This document shows, in pieces, positions 34,365-42,639 of a stretch of DNA of 64,000 nt; the first letter of the stretch is position 1, and each line of letters starts with the position of its first letter. A program made the translations under genes and the position numbers. The stretch is from Streptomyces sp. Ag109_O5-1 (lineage in GTDB: Bacteria; Actinomycetota; Actinomycetes; Streptomycetales; Streptomycetaceae). The DNA lies in NCBI RefSeq assembly GCF_003814875.1, contig NZ_RKQF01000001.1, forward strand, positions 7,936,001-8,000,000, in the 5' to 3' direction. The notes under the pieces were generated by a model, which saw only the letters and a list, made by a program, of their open reading frames with translations, was not told the origin of the DNA and ran no database searches.

Positions 34365-35369
34365 ATGCCCCTCCCCAAAGCTGAACTGCACCTCCACATC
34401 GAAGGCACCCTGGAGCCCGAACTGGCGTTCCGGCTCGCCGAGCGCAACGGCGTCGAACTGCCGTACGCGGACACCGAAGCGCTGCGCAAGGCGTACCAGT
34501 TCGAGGACCTGCAGTCCTTCCTGAACCTGTACTACGAGCTGATGGCCGTCCTGCGTACCGAGCAGGACTTCGAGGACCTCGCGAACGCCTACCTCGCCCG
34601 CGCCGCCGAGCAGGGCGTACGGCACGCCGAGATCTTCTTCGACCCGCAGGCGCACATCGCCCGGGGAGTGCCCATGGGCACGGTCGTCGAGGGACTGTGG
34701 CGGGCGCTCGGCCACAGCGTCGAGAACCACGGCATCTCCACCCGGCTGATCATGTGCTTCCTGCGGGACGAGTCCGCCGAGTCCGCGATGGCGACACTGG
34801 AGGCCGCGAAGCCCTACCTCGACCGGATCACCGGTATCGGGCTCGACTCGGCCGAGGTCGGGCATCCGCCGGTCAAGTTCCGCGAGGTGTACGAGGCGGC
34901 GGCCGCGCTCGGGCTGCGGCGCGTGGCCCACGCCGGTGAGGAGGGGCCGCCGCAGTACATCACCGACTCGCTGGACCTGCTCGGCGTGGAGCGCATCGAC
35001 CACGGGCTGCGCTGCATGGAGGACCCGACGCTGGTGGAGCGGCTGGTGCGGGAGCGGATCCCGCTGACGCTGTGCCCGCTGTCGAACGTCCGGCTCCGCG
35101 CCGTCGACGTGCTGGCCGAGCATCCGCTTCCGGCCATGATCGAGGCCGGGCTGCTGTGCACGGTCAACTCCGACGACCCGGCCTACTTCGGCGGGTACGT
35201 CGCCGACAACTACCACGCCGTGCGCGACGCGCTGGGCCTGTCCAGGGAGCAGATGCGGGAACTGGCCCGCAACTCCTTCGTCGCGTCCTTCCTGGAGGAC
35301 GACGAGGAACTGCGGGCGCGGTACATCGCCGAGGTGGAGGCCTTCGAGTTCGGCCCCCACCGGCCCTAG
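34365..35369 (+). CDS. adenosine deaminase family protein, probably adenine deaminase type
   Basis: Zinc-dependent purine deaminase of purine salvage. The 334-residue barrel shows LPKAELHLHIEGTLEPELAF (HxH zinc ligands), RRVAHAGEEGPPQYI (His ligand and catalytic Glu), ERIDHGLRC and the zinc-binding Asp in VNSDDPAYFGGYVADNY. The HIEGTLEPE and HAGEEGP forms are those of the adenine aminohydrolase branch; true adenosine deaminases usually have HAGE followed by a different loop. I therefore favour adenine to hypoxanthine as the reaction, as inference. The start is the ATG at 34365, 20 bases after rnz. Its stop lies in an 8-bp tandem repeat. Confidence 0.88.
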   Translation: MPLPKAELHLHIEGTLEPELAFRLAERNGVELPYADTEALRKAYQFEDLQSFLNLYYELMAVLRTEQDFEDLANAYLARAAEQGVRHAEIFFDPQAHIARGVPMGTVVEGLWRALGHSVENHGISTRLIMCFLRDESAESAMATLEAAKPYLDRITGIGLDSAEVGHPPVKFREVYEAAAALGLRRVAHAGEEGPPQYITDSLDLLGVERIDHGLRCMEDPTLVERLVRERIPLTLCPLSNVRLRAVDVLAEHPLPAMIEAGLLCTVNSDDPAYFGGYVADNYHAVRDALGLSREQMRELARNSFVASFLEDDEELRARYIAEVEAFEFGPHRP

Positions 35370-35404
35370 GCCTCCAGGCCTCCAGGCCTTTAGGCCTTCA
35401 GGCC
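35368..35404. repeat. AGGCCTYY 8-bp tandem repeat between convergent genes
   Basis: Units AGGCCTCC, AGGCCTCC, AGGCCTTT, AGGCCTTC and a partial AGGCC. The array includes most of the TAG stop of the deaminase gene (35367-35369) and the stop of the convergent transporter gene (35398-35400). AGGCCT is itself a palindrome. Confidence 0.85.
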
Positions 35405-36597
35405 GCGACGTCCAGCCGTACCGCCGTCTCGTCGGTGAGTGCCGGGCGGGTCGCGACGGTGGTGGTCCTGCGCCGCAGCGCCACCGCCGTCAGCGGGACC
35501 GCGACCGCCAGCAGGCCCACCGCCAGGATCGTCCCCATCGCCGGGAAACCGGCCCGGGCCGACAGCAGGCTGCCGATCACCGGGCCGGTGGCCGTGCCGA
35601 GCGACGACGCCGAGCCGACCAGCACCGCCCAGCGGCCCCGCGGGTCGAGGGAGGCGGCCAGGCCGATGACGTACGACAGGACGACCGGGTAGAGGACGTT
35701 CCAGGCGATCTCGCCGGTCGCGAAGGACGCCAGGTCGGTGGCGGACGCGCTGAGCGCGACGCAGCCCGCGATGAGAACCGTGCCCAGGCCGATGGGCAGC
35801 GCCCGGCCGAGCCGCGGGCCCAGGGCGCCCGCCCCGACCACGCCCAGCAGACCGGCGCCGAGCGCCACGGCGAACACCCCGCCGACGGTCACCTCGCTGA
35901 GATGGGCCTGGGTCAGGCCGATCCGGCCGCTCACACCCCAGAGCGAGTTCTGCACGGCCGACCAGCACGGCATCGCGGCGGCCAGCAGCAGACCCGAGCG
36001 GAGGTGGGGGAGTCGGGAGCCGCCGGTGGCGGTGGCGGTGGCGGTGCGGGGGAGGGCCGGGGTGGTACGGGGGGAGAGCCGGCCGGTGACCGGCCAGACG
36101 GCGAGGGCGGTGAGCGCCATCGCGGCGAGCGGCTGCGCATGGCCCGGGCCGAGGTGCGGGACCGTCAGATAGACGGCACCGGCGAGGGCGGAGACGCCGA
36201 GCAGGCCGAGGGTGGTGACGCGGTGCGGGTCGCGCTGTGCGGCGAACCCGGTGGCGGCGACGGCGGTGAGCGTGCCGGAGCCGAAGCCGCCGACGACCGC
36301 GCCGGCTATGACCGCCGGGACATGGGTGGTGAGGGCGGCGCCGCCGTAGCCGAGCACGGCGAGGAGCAGGCCGGTCCGGGCGAGGGTACGGGGGCCGATG
36401 CGGTACACGCGGGAGGCGAGCAGGAAGCCGGCCACCGCCGAACTCAGCAGCAGCGCACTGCCGACGGCGCCCGCCTGGGTGGCGGAGAGGGGCAGCCCCG
36501 ACTCCAGTCTGCCGACGGTGGTCGGGAGGAGGTACGGGGCGAGGTACCCGGCCGTGAACAGGGCGACGAGAGGCCAGGGGGTGGTGCGGGCGGACAC
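35398..36597 (-). CDS. MFS transporter (probable drug or metabolite exporter)
   Basis: A 399-residue integral membrane protein with about 12 hydrophobic segments of the major facilitator superfamily: WPLVALFTAGYLAPYLL, GAVGSALLLSSAVAGFLLAS, LLLAVLGYGGAAL, VIAGAVVGGFGSGTLTAVAA and, in the second half, GVFAVALGAGLLGVVGAGAL, LYPVVLSYVIGLAASLD and GTATGPVIGSLLSARAGFPA. The layout with short loops fits small-molecule exporters of the DHA1 group. The GTG at 36597 is the likely start; the upstream open frame is Pro-rich and has low coding quality. It stands alone, convergent with the deaminase gene. Substrate unknown. Confidence 0.83.
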   Translation of the reverse strand: MSARTTPWPLVALFTAGYLAPYLLPTTVGRLESGLPLSATQAGAVGSALLLSSAVAGFLLASRVYRIGPRTLARTGLLLAVLGYGGAALTTHVPAVIAGAVVGGFGSGTLTAVAATGFAAQRDPHRVTTLGLLGVSALAGAVYLTVPHLGPGHAQPLAAMALTALAVWPVTGRLSPRTTPALPRTATATATGGSRLPHLRSGLLLAAAMPCWSAVQNSLWGVSGRIGLTQAHLSEVTVGGVFAVALGAGLLGVVGAGALGPRLGRALPIGLGTVLIAGCVALSASATDLASFATGEIAWNVLYPVVLSYVIGLAASLDPRGRWAVLVGSASSLGTATGPVIGSLLSARAGFPAMGTILAVGLLAVAVPLTAVALRRRTTTVATRPALTDETAVRLDVAA

Positions 36598-37058
36598 GGG
36601 CGTTCCCAGGGCATGCGAAAGGAGCGGTGGAGAGAGGGGGTTGGGCGCAGGCCGTCGAGGGACAGGAACGCGCGGGCAATTTGTATCAAGGGAGGGAGAG
36701 CGGAAGAAGGGCGGGGGGTGTGATGTGGAGCACGGTGGTGTTTGGAGGGTGGGCAGAGGGGTAGGAGCGCCGCGCGCCGTGGGGAGCGGTGGGGTGGCGG
36801 GTGCGGGTCGAGTGTGGCCGGTCGCGCCCACGCGGCGGAGCCGCACATCCGGTACAGCCCCGCGCCCCTGGGTCGGCTGCGGTTCGGGTGCGGGAAGGGC
36901 GGCCATGCCGGTCGCGTCCACGCGGCTCAGCCGCACATTGATGCGGCCCCGCGCCCCTTGGCGGGCGGCTCAGCCGCACATCGACAGGGCACCGCGCCCC
37001 TCGGCCGGTGGTTCGGCTGTGCATCGGCAGGGAGCCGGGTCCCGGAACGCGTGGCCGG
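36598..37058. other. non-coding region with degenerate hairpin repeats
   Basis: A 461-base gap between two reverse-strand genes. Its left part is purine-rich on the plus strand and its right part holds the repeat set at 36815-37030. Open frames across it lack third-position GC bias and recognisable protein, so no gene is called. Confidence 0.55.
36815..37030. repeat. three to four degenerate copies of a GCGG-GCCGC hairpin plus CCGCGCCCCT unit
   Basis: The phrase GCGGCGGAGCCGCACAT / GCGGCTCAGCCGCACAT occurs at about 36832, 36922 and 36965, each followed 15-20 bases later by CCCGCGCCCCT or ACCGCGCCCCT, with a further decayed copy near 37010. The first two copies are also preceded by CCGGTCGCG(C/T)CCAC. 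Related in its tail to the dispersed repeat at 33.0 and 41.6 kb. Confidence 0.65.
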
Positions 37059-37835
37059 TCAGCGCCAGTTGACCGTGCCGCCCGTTGTCGCCGACTCGAT
37101 CCTCGTGCGGGTTTCCTCCATCACCGCGACGATCTCCTCCTCGTGCTCCGGTGTCAGGCGGGCCACCGGTACCGAGCAGCTGATCGCGTCCTGGGCCGGG
37201 GTGTCGTAGCGCAGGGCGAAGCCGAAGCCGGCGATGCCGAGGACGCCTTCCTCGCGGTCGATCGAGTAGCCGCGGCGGCGGACCTCGGCGAGATCCGCCG
37301 TGAGGGAGTCCCTGGTGGTGTGGGTGTTGGGGGTCAGCGCCCAGTACGGGCCCTCGGGCAGGGCGGTGTCCGAGCGCTCGGCCAGGAGCGCCTTGCCCAG
37401 GGCGCCCACATGGGCCGGCAGGCGTCGGCCCACCCTGCTGATCGTGCGCAGGTACTCGTGGGACTCCCGGGTTGCCAGGTAGGCCACGTTCGTGCCGTCC
37501 AGCCGGGCGAGGTGGACCGTCTCGCCCAGTGCCTGGGACGCCTCGTCCAGGTACGGGCGTACGAGGCGGACGCGCGGGTCGGAGTCCAGATAGCTCGTGC
37601 CGGTCAGCAGGGTGCGGATGCCGATGCCGTAGAGGGAACCGGTCGTGTCCGTACGCACCCAGCCCCGGGTGATCAGCGTCTGCAGCAGGGCGTACATCGA
37701 GCTGCGCGGGACGCCGAGCTCGTCCGCCAGTTCCTGGAGCCGGGCCGGGCGGTCGCCGCGGGCCGCGAGGAGTTCCAGCAGCTCCACCGTGCGCGCCGCG
37801 GACTTCACCTCGCGGACGCCTGCTGTCTCGGACAT
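37059..37835 (-). CDS. IclR family transcriptional regulator
   Basis: A 258-residue regulator divergent from the glucarate genes. N-terminal winged helix-turn-helix: VKSAARTVELLELLAARGDR, LQELADELGVPRSSMYALLQ (recognition helix) and TRGWVRTDTTGSLYGIG. C-terminal effector domain: HLARLDGTNVAYLATRES, GRRLPAHVGALGKALLAE, the signature YSIDREEGVLGIAGFGFAL and ISCSVPVARL. IclR proteins bind small carboxylates or sugar acids, so glucarate or a breakdown product is the likely inducer (inference). The ATG at 37835 gives the usual N-terminus; the frame extends upstream to 37892. An imperfect palindrome near the kdgD start may be its operator. Confidence 0.92.
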   Translation of the reverse strand: MSETAGVREVKSAARTVELLELLAARGDRPARLQELADELGVPRSSMYALLQTLITRGWVRTDTTGSLYGIGIRTLLTGTSYLDSDPRVRLVRPYLDEASQALGETVHLARLDGTNVAYLATRESHEYLRTISRVGRRLPAHVGALGKALLAERSDTALPEGPYWALTPNTHTTRDSLTADLAEVRRRGYSIDREEGVLGIAGFGFALRYDTPAQDAISCSVPVARLTPEHEEEIVAVMEETRTRIESATTGGTVNWR

Positions 37836-37871
37836 GTGCTGATCGTAGAGGGGCGGGGGCGGGGTGTGCCG

Positions 37872-37901
37872 TTGACGGGGGTGCGTTCGCATATCTACTC
37901 T
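37872..37901 (+). promoter_or_regulatory. candidate promoter of the glucarate operon
   Basis: TTGACG (37872-37877) and TACTCT (37896-37901) are separated by 18 bases, a good match to the streptomycete housekeeping pattern. The predicted transcription start, near 37908, falls at the edge of the palindrome at 37909-37932. Confidence 0.5.
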
Positions 37902-37908
37902 CTGTCTT

Positions 37909-37932
37909 CATACGTGGATGTCATCTACATGG
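37909..37932. promoter_or_regulatory. candidate IclR operator
   Basis: CATACGTGGATG and CATCTACATGG form an imperfect palindrome centred on ATG-T-CAT, placed at the predicted transcription start and just upstream of the first gene. Binding here would block transcription. Confidence 0.4.
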
Positions 37933-37936
37933 GGAG

Positions 37937-38887
37937 ATGAATACGGTGGGTGGAGAGCCGGAGAGCGTGGTGCGCAGGCTGCGGGACGGGATGGCGGGCG
38001 GGGTGCTGTCCTTCCCGCTGACCTCCTTCCATGCCGACGGGTCCCTCGACGTCGACGGGTTCCGGGCGTACGCCGGCGCGCAGCTGGCCACCGCGCCCGG
38101 CGCGCTCTTCCCGGCCTGCGGGACGGGAGAGTTCTTCTCGCTGGACGAGGACGAGTACCGGCAGGTCGTGACCGTGGCGGTCGAGGAGGCCGGCGGCCGG
38201 GTGCCCGTGGTCGCCGGGGTGGGGTACGGCTGGGCGCAGGCCGCCCGCTTCGCGCGCATCGCCGAGGAGGCGGGGGCCGACGCCCTGCTGGTCCTGCCGC
38301 ACTACCTCGTCGCCGCCCCGCAGGACGGACTGGTCGCCCAGCTGGAGCAGCTCGCGGCCCGGACGTCCCTTCCGCTCATCGCCTACCAGCGCGGTCAAGT
38401 CGCCTACACGGCCGCCTCGTTGACGCGTATCGCCCGGATCCCCGGCGTCATCGGGCTCAAGGACGGGCACAGCGACCTCGACCGGCTCCAGCGGCTCACC
38501 CTCGCCGCCCCGGAGGGCTTCCTCTTCTTCAACGGCGCCGCCACCGCCGAGATCCAGGCCCGTGCCTACGCGACCGTCGGCGTCCCCGCCTACTCCTCCG
38601 CCGTGCACGCCTTCGCCCCCGAGATCGCGGACGCCTTCTTCGCCGCCCTGCAGGGCGGCGACCACGGCACGGTCGACAAGCTGCTGCGCGACTTCTACGT
38701 CCCGCTCGTCGAACTCCGCGACCGCGTCCCCGGATACGCCGTGTCGCTGGTCAAGGCGGCGGCCCGGCTGCGCGGCCGGCCGGTGGGCCCGGTGCGCGCC
38801 CCGCTCACCGACCCCTCGCCCACCGACCTCGCCGGCCTCCGGGCCTTGCTCACCACCGGACTCGACCTCGTAGGAGCGTCCCTGTGA
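37937..38887 (+). CDS. kdgD: 5-dehydro-4-deoxyglucarate dehydratase (DHDPS superfamily)
   Basis: Converts 5-keto-4-deoxyglucarate to 2-oxoglutarate semialdehyde with loss of water and CO2, in glucarate/galactarate breakdown. The 316-residue class I aldolase-like barrel has LSFPLTSFHADGSLDVDGF, PACGTGEFFSLDEDEYRQVV, the Tyr in LIAYQRGQVAYTA and the Schiff-base Lys in GVIGLKDGHSDLDR (about residue 175). FFSLDEDEY rather than the DHDPS GTTGE loop supports this branch. The ATG at 37937 touches the GGGGAG Shine-Dalgarno sequence directly; the in-frame GTG at 37946 is better spaced and may be the real start. It overlaps the next gene by GTGA. Confidence 0.9.
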   Translation: MNTVGGEPESVVRRLRDGMAGGVLSFPLTSFHADGSLDVDGFRAYAGAQLATAPGALFPACGTGEFFSLDEDEYRQVVTVAVEEAGGRVPVVAGVGYGWAQAARFARIAEEAGADALLVLPHYLVAAPQDGLVAQLEQLAARTSLPLIAYQRGQVAYTAASLTRIARIPGVIGLKDGHSDLDRLQRLTLAAPEGFLFFNGAATAEIQARAYATVGVPAYSSAVHAFAPEIADAFFAALQGGDHGTVDKLLRDFYVPLVELRDRVPGYAVSLVKAAARLRGRPVGPVRAPLTDPSPTDLAGLRALLTTGLDLVGASL

Positions 38888-40173
38888 ACCTCACGATCAC
38901 CGATGTCCGCCTCACCCCGATCCTGGTCGCCGACCCGCCGCTGCTGAACACACAGGGCGTGCACCAGCCGTACACCCCCCGGCTGATCGTGGAGGTGGAG
39001 ACCGCCGACGGGGTGGTCGGCGTCGGCGAGACCTACGGCGACACCAAGTACCTGGAGCTGGCCCGGCCGTTCGCCGAGCGGCTGCACGGGCGCCAGGTCA
39101 GCGACCTGAACGGGCTGTTCACGGTCGCCGACGAGGTGGCCGTGGACGCTGCCCGGATCTCCGGGCAGGTCGACGTCGGCGGGCTGCGAGGCGTCCAGAC
39201 CGCCGACAAGCTGCGGCTGTCGGTCGTCTCCGGCTTCGAGGTCGCCTGCCTCGACGCCCTCGGCAAGGCGCTCGGGCTGCCCGTGCACACGCTGCTCGGC
39301 GGCAAGGTGCGCGACTCGGTCGAGTTCAGCGCGTACCTGTTCTACAAGTGGGCCGCGCATCCGGCGGGCGCCCCGGCGGAGGCCGACGACTGGGGCGCCG
39401 CGCTCGACCCGGCCGGGGTCGTGGCACAGGCCCGCAGGTTCAAGGACCGTTACGGCTTCACCTCCTTCAAGCTCAAGGGCGGGGTCTTCCCGCCCGACGA
39501 GGAGATCGCGGCCGTACGCGCGCTGGCCGAGGCGTTCCCCGGGCACCCGCTGCGCCTCGACCCGAACGGCGCATGGTCGGTCGAGACCTCGCTGAAGGTC
39601 GCGAAGGAACTCGGGGACGTCCTCGAATACCTGGAGGATCCGGCGCTCGGCACCCCGGCGATGGCGGCGGTGGCCGCGGGCACGGACGTGCCGCTCGCGA
39701 CCAACATGTGCGTCACGACCTTCGGCGAGATCCGGGAGGCGTTCACCCGGGGCGCCGTCCAGGTCGTGCTCTCCGACCACCACTACTGGGGCGGGCTGCG
39801 CAACACCCGGGAACTGGCCGCCGTCTGCCGGACCTTCGGCGTCGGCGTCTCCATGCACTCCAACACCCACCTCGGGATCAGCCTCGCCGCGATGACCCAC
39901 GTCGCCGCGACCGTCCCGGACCTTCACCACGCCTGCGACTCCCACTACCCCTGGCAGTCCGAGGACGTCCTCACCGAACGGCTCACCTTCGACGCCGGCC
40001 GGGTCACCGTCTCCGACAAGCCCGGCCTCGGCGTCGAACTCGACCACGAGCGGCTACGACGGCTGCACCGGCGCTGGCTGGACGACGACGGGACGCTCCG
40101 CGACCGCGACGACGCGGCCGCGATGCGGGTGGCCGAGCCGGGGTGGACGACACCGGCGGTACCGCGCTGGTAG
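38884..40173 (+). CDS. gudD: glucarate dehydratase
   Basis: Enolase-superfamily enzyme that dehydrates D-glucarate to 5-keto-4-deoxyglucarate, the substrate of the preceding gene product. The 429-residue product has the capping domain (MNLTITDVRLTPILVADPPL, NTQGVHQPYTPRLIVEVET), the KxK base pair FTSFKLKGGVF (about 200), the metal ligands in LRLDPNGAWS, YLEDPALGT and TNMCVTTFGEI, and the catalytic His in VSMHSNTHLGISLAAM (about 325). NTHLGISLAAMTH is strongly typical of GudD. The start is GTG at 38884, inside the kdgD stop region, so translation is coupled. The aldehyde dehydrogenase needed to complete the pathway is not nearby. Confidence 0.93.
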   Translation: MNLTITDVRLTPILVADPPLLNTQGVHQPYTPRLIVEVETADGVVGVGETYGDTKYLELARPFAERLHGRQVSDLNGLFTVADEVAVDAARISGQVDVGGLRGVQTADKLRLSVVSGFEVACLDALGKALGLPVHTLLGGKVRDSVEFSAYLFYKWAAHPAGAPAEADDWGAALDPAGVVAQARRFKDRYGFTSFKLKGGVFPPDEEIAAVRALAEAFPGHPLRLDPNGAWSVETSLKVAKELGDVLEYLEDPALGTPAMAAVAAGTDVPLATNMCVTTFGEIREAFTRGAVQVVLSDHHYWGGLRNTRELAAVCRTFGVGVSMHSNTHLGISLAAMTHVAATVPDLHHACDSHYPWQSEDVLTERLTFDAGRVTVSDKPGLGVELDHERLRRLHRRWLDDDGTLRDRDDAAAMRVAEPGWTTPAVPRW

Positions 40174-40280
40174 CGGCGCCGGAAGGGATGCTCGTCCGGG
40201 CGGTCGTACGGCGGGAGCGGCCGCCTCTGCCGTGACATGGTGCACACTTGCCGGATCCGCACCACGTCAGGGAGCGCACC

Positions 40281-41456
40281 GTGACCGCGTCCAACGCGTT
40301 CGCCGGAGAGGAACCGGAGTACCTCGACGACGACAGGAGAGCAACAACACCGCACTGCCCGGCCCAGGTCGACCCGCTGGCCGGCCTGCGCACGCCGGAC
40401 GATCCGCCCTGGGACGTCTACCTCACCGGCACCGTCTTCCTCGACATCATCTTCACCGGCCTCGGCTCCGCGCCGGTGCGCGGCACCGAGTCCTGGGCCC
40501 GGGGCATGGGCTCCAGCCCCGGCGGCATCGCCAACATGGCCACCGCCCTCGCCCGCCTGGGGCTGAAGACCTCCCTCGCGGCGGCCTTCGGCGACGACCA
40601 CTACGGCGAGTACTGCTGGGACGCGCTCGCCCAGGGCGAGGGCATCGACCTCTCCCCGTCGCGGACGGTACGCGGCTGGCACTCCCCGGTCACCGTCTCC
40701 ATGGCCTACGAGGGAGAGCGGACGATGGTGTCGCACGGGCACGAGCCGCCCGCCGACACGCTGTTCCGCCAGCAGAACGCGCCCGGGCACCCCGCCCGGG
40801 CCCGCGCCGCGGTCGCCTCCCTCACGCCCGGCAAACGCAACCCGTGGATCGCCAAGGCCGCCGCCGAGGGAACCCGGATCTTCGGCGACGTCGGCTGGGA
40901 CGACACCGGGGCGTGGGATCTGGCCGGCCTCGCCGACCTCGAACACTGCGAGGCGTTCCTGCCGAACGCCGCGGAGGCGATGCGGTACACCCGCTCCGAC
41001 TGCCCGCGCGCCGCGGCCCACGCCCTCGCCGAGTACGTGCCCCTCGCCGTCGTCACCCTCGGGGCGGACGGGGCGTACGCGGTCGACGGCCGCACCGGCG
41101 AGTCCGCGGAGGTCCCGGCGATCGCGGTGGAGGCCCTCGACCCGACCGGGGCGGGCGATGTCTTCGTCGCCGGTTTCGTCACCGGCACGCTCGCCGACTG
41201 GCCACTCGCCGACCGCCTGGCCTTCGCCGGCCTCACCGCGGCGCTCTCGGTGCAGGAGTTCGGCGGCTCCCTGTCCGCTCCCGGGTGGTCGGAGATCGGG
41301 GCGTGGTGGCGCAAGGTCCAGTCGGTGGAGGGCCAGGATCCGGCGGCGCTGCGGCGGTACGCGTTCCTGGAAGGCCTGGTTCCGGGGGAGGAACAGGTAC
41401 GGCCGTGGCCACTGAGGAGGGCGGTACCGACGATCGGCTTCGGCCGGGCGGGGTGA
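40281..41456 (+). CDS. PfkB family carbohydrate kinase
   Basis: A 391-residue ribokinase-like sugar kinase. The first conserved region is WDVYLTGTVFLDIIFTGLGS ... SSPGGIANMATALARLGLKT (Gly-Gly signature 1), and the second is the ATP/catalytic motif LDPTGAGDVFVAGFVTGTLA with the catalytic Asp (about residue 290). The GTG at 40281 is chosen because GGAG lies 6 bases upstream; the frame opens at 40248. It follows gudD by 107 bases in the same direction and may act on a related sugar acid or on another substrate brought in with this cluster; the standard glucarate route does not need a kinase, so its substrate is open. Confidence 0.85.
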   Translation: MTASNAFAGEEPEYLDDDRRATTPHCPAQVDPLAGLRTPDDPPWDVYLTGTVFLDIIFTGLGSAPVRGTESWARGMGSSPGGIANMATALARLGLKTSLAAAFGDDHYGEYCWDALAQGEGIDLSPSRTVRGWHSPVTVSMAYEGERTMVSHGHEPPADTLFRQQNAPGHPARARAAVASLTPGKRNPWIAKAAAEGTRIFGDVGWDDTGAWDLAGLADLEHCEAFLPNAAEAMRYTRSDCPRAAAHALAEYVPLAVVTLGADGAYAVDGRTGESAEVPAIAVEALDPTGAGDVFVAGFVTGTLADWPLADRLAFAGLTAALSVQEFGGSLSAPGWSEIGAWWRKVQSVEGQDPAALRRYAFLEGLVPGEEQVRPWPLRRAVPTIGFGRAG

Positions 41457-41619
41457 GGGTGCGTGGGGTTGTGCGGGTGGACGGGTGCTGGGGTGGAGGC
41501 GGGGACGCTTACCGGCGCTTGCAGGGTGCCGCCCGCGCCCACCCGTGCCGCCCATGCGGCACGACTGCCCGCGGCTGGAGAAAAAGGCGGCGGCTGGGAA
41601 GAAGCGGCGACTGCAGCGC

Positions 41620-41660
41620 CCCTTCAGGGGCGCGGGGAACTGCGCGACCAGCCCCCACCG
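41620..41660. repeat. copy of dispersed GC-rich hairpin repeat
   Basis: CCTTCAGGGGCGCGGGGAAC continuing to TGCGCGACCAGCCCCCACC, nearly the same as the copy at 32978. It lies between the convergent kinase and FAD-subunit genes. Confidence 0.65.
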
Positions 41661-41695
41661 GGCCGCGGCCGACGACGGACCGACACCACCCCTGC

Positions 41696-42385
41696 CTACT
41701 CCCCGAGCACCCCGGCAACCTGCTCCCGCACCAGTTCCCGCCCCGCCTCCGACACCCCGGACAACGCCCCGGCGAACAGTTCCTCCAGCCCACCCCCGTC
41801 GGCGCCCACCTCACCGCCGCTCACCGCATACCCCTCCCGCACCGCGACCCGCAGCACACCCTCCGTGTCCACCGCCGCCGCGGCGATCGTCGGGACCTCT
41901 CCGCCCGCCGGGCCGGCGACCTTCACGTAGGCGCCCTTCACCGGATCCCGCCAGCGCAGCGCCAGCAGCACCGGCGACTTGGCCTGCACCTCGGTCAGGT
42001 CCACCTCGTACACGCCGTCCGCCGTGAGCACATCGGCCCGCGCGTCCAGCACGATCGCCGCCGGCAGCAGATCCCGCAGGGCCGACCCGGCGATGTTCCC
42101 GCCCACCGTCGCCGCGCGGCGCACCGCACCCGTACCGACGCCCTTCGCCGCCTTCCGCAGCAGCTCCGGAACACGCTCGTCGACCTGGTGGAGCAGCACC
42201 GCGCCGCCCAGCACCCCGTCCCCGATCACCGTCGCCTCCGGCACCCCCCGCAGGGACACCGCCTGCTCCGGGAAGCCGTCCCGCTGCCACGCGGCCCACA
42301 CGAGGGTCGCCCCGCCGACGGGTATCGCCCCCTCGGCCAGACATTCCCGGGCCTCGGACACCGACCTGGGCAGACGCAGTTGCAC
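41696..42385 (-). CDS. FAD-binding subunit of a xanthine dehydrogenase-type molybdoenzyme (orphan)
   Basis: A 229-residue CoxM/XdhB-like flavoprotein. The FAD loops are recognisable: EGAIPVGGATLVWAAWQRDG (about residue 15) and VGTGAVRRAATVGGNIAGSA followed by LRDLLPAAIVLDARADV (about 90-120). In this family it passes electrons between the molybdenum/iron-sulfur subunits and NAD or oxygen. No gene for the large molybdenum subunit or the [2Fe-2S] subunit is next to it, which is unusual. It is also shorter than the usual 280-300 residues. The GTG at 42385 with AGG upstream gives a start right at the conserved region; the frame remains open to 42502 but the extra N-terminus looks non-native. Confidence 0.8.
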   Translation of the reverse strand: MQLRLPRSVSEARECLAEGAIPVGGATLVWAAWQRDGFPEQAVSLRGVPEATVIGDGVLGGAVLLHQVDERVPELLRKAAKGVGTGAVRRAATVGGNIAGSALRDLLPAAIVLDARADVLTADGVYEVDLTEVQAKSPVLLALRWRDPVKGAYVKVAGPAGGEVPTIAAAAVDTEGVLRVAVREGYAVSGGEVGADGGGLEELFAGALSGVSEAGRELVREQVAGVLGE

Positions 42386-42639
42386 GGCTACCTGCTTTCT
42401 GTACGGACAGGCGGCGTGGAGCGGACGCGGCCCCTCCGGCCACGTGATGGCAGTGACGGCCCGGATTCTGCCCCGGCGTGCGGGAGCGCATGCAGGGCTC
42501 ACCGTTTCACCGGGGGCGCCCTTCCACTGCGAAAAGGCCTACGGCGTTGTCAGTCCCGCGTCGTACGCTTGATACCGCGAGGCCGCCCTCAGCTACGCGG
42601 CCGTGAAGAGGAGGAACTGCAGGCCTTAAGCGCCGGCCC

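Noticed and set aside
35902..36723. Plus-strand 273-codon frame opposite the MFS gene
   Set aside because: Gly/Glu/Arg low-complexity antisense of a membrane protein gene with typical hydrophobic segments on the other strand.
36815..37030. Repeated GC-rich hairpins considered as a CRISPR array
   Set aside because: Units are degenerate, spacers are irregular and similar to each other, and no cas genes are present.
40281..42385. Possible biosynthetic gene cluster from kinase plus oxidoreductase neighbours
   Set aside because: No carrier protein, synthase, terpene or RiPP gene is present, and the genes are convergent and unrelated.
42386..42502. N-terminal extension of the FAD-subunit gene to 42502
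   Set aside because: The extra residues are unlike the family, and the GTG at 42385 has a ribosome binding site immediately before the conserved region.
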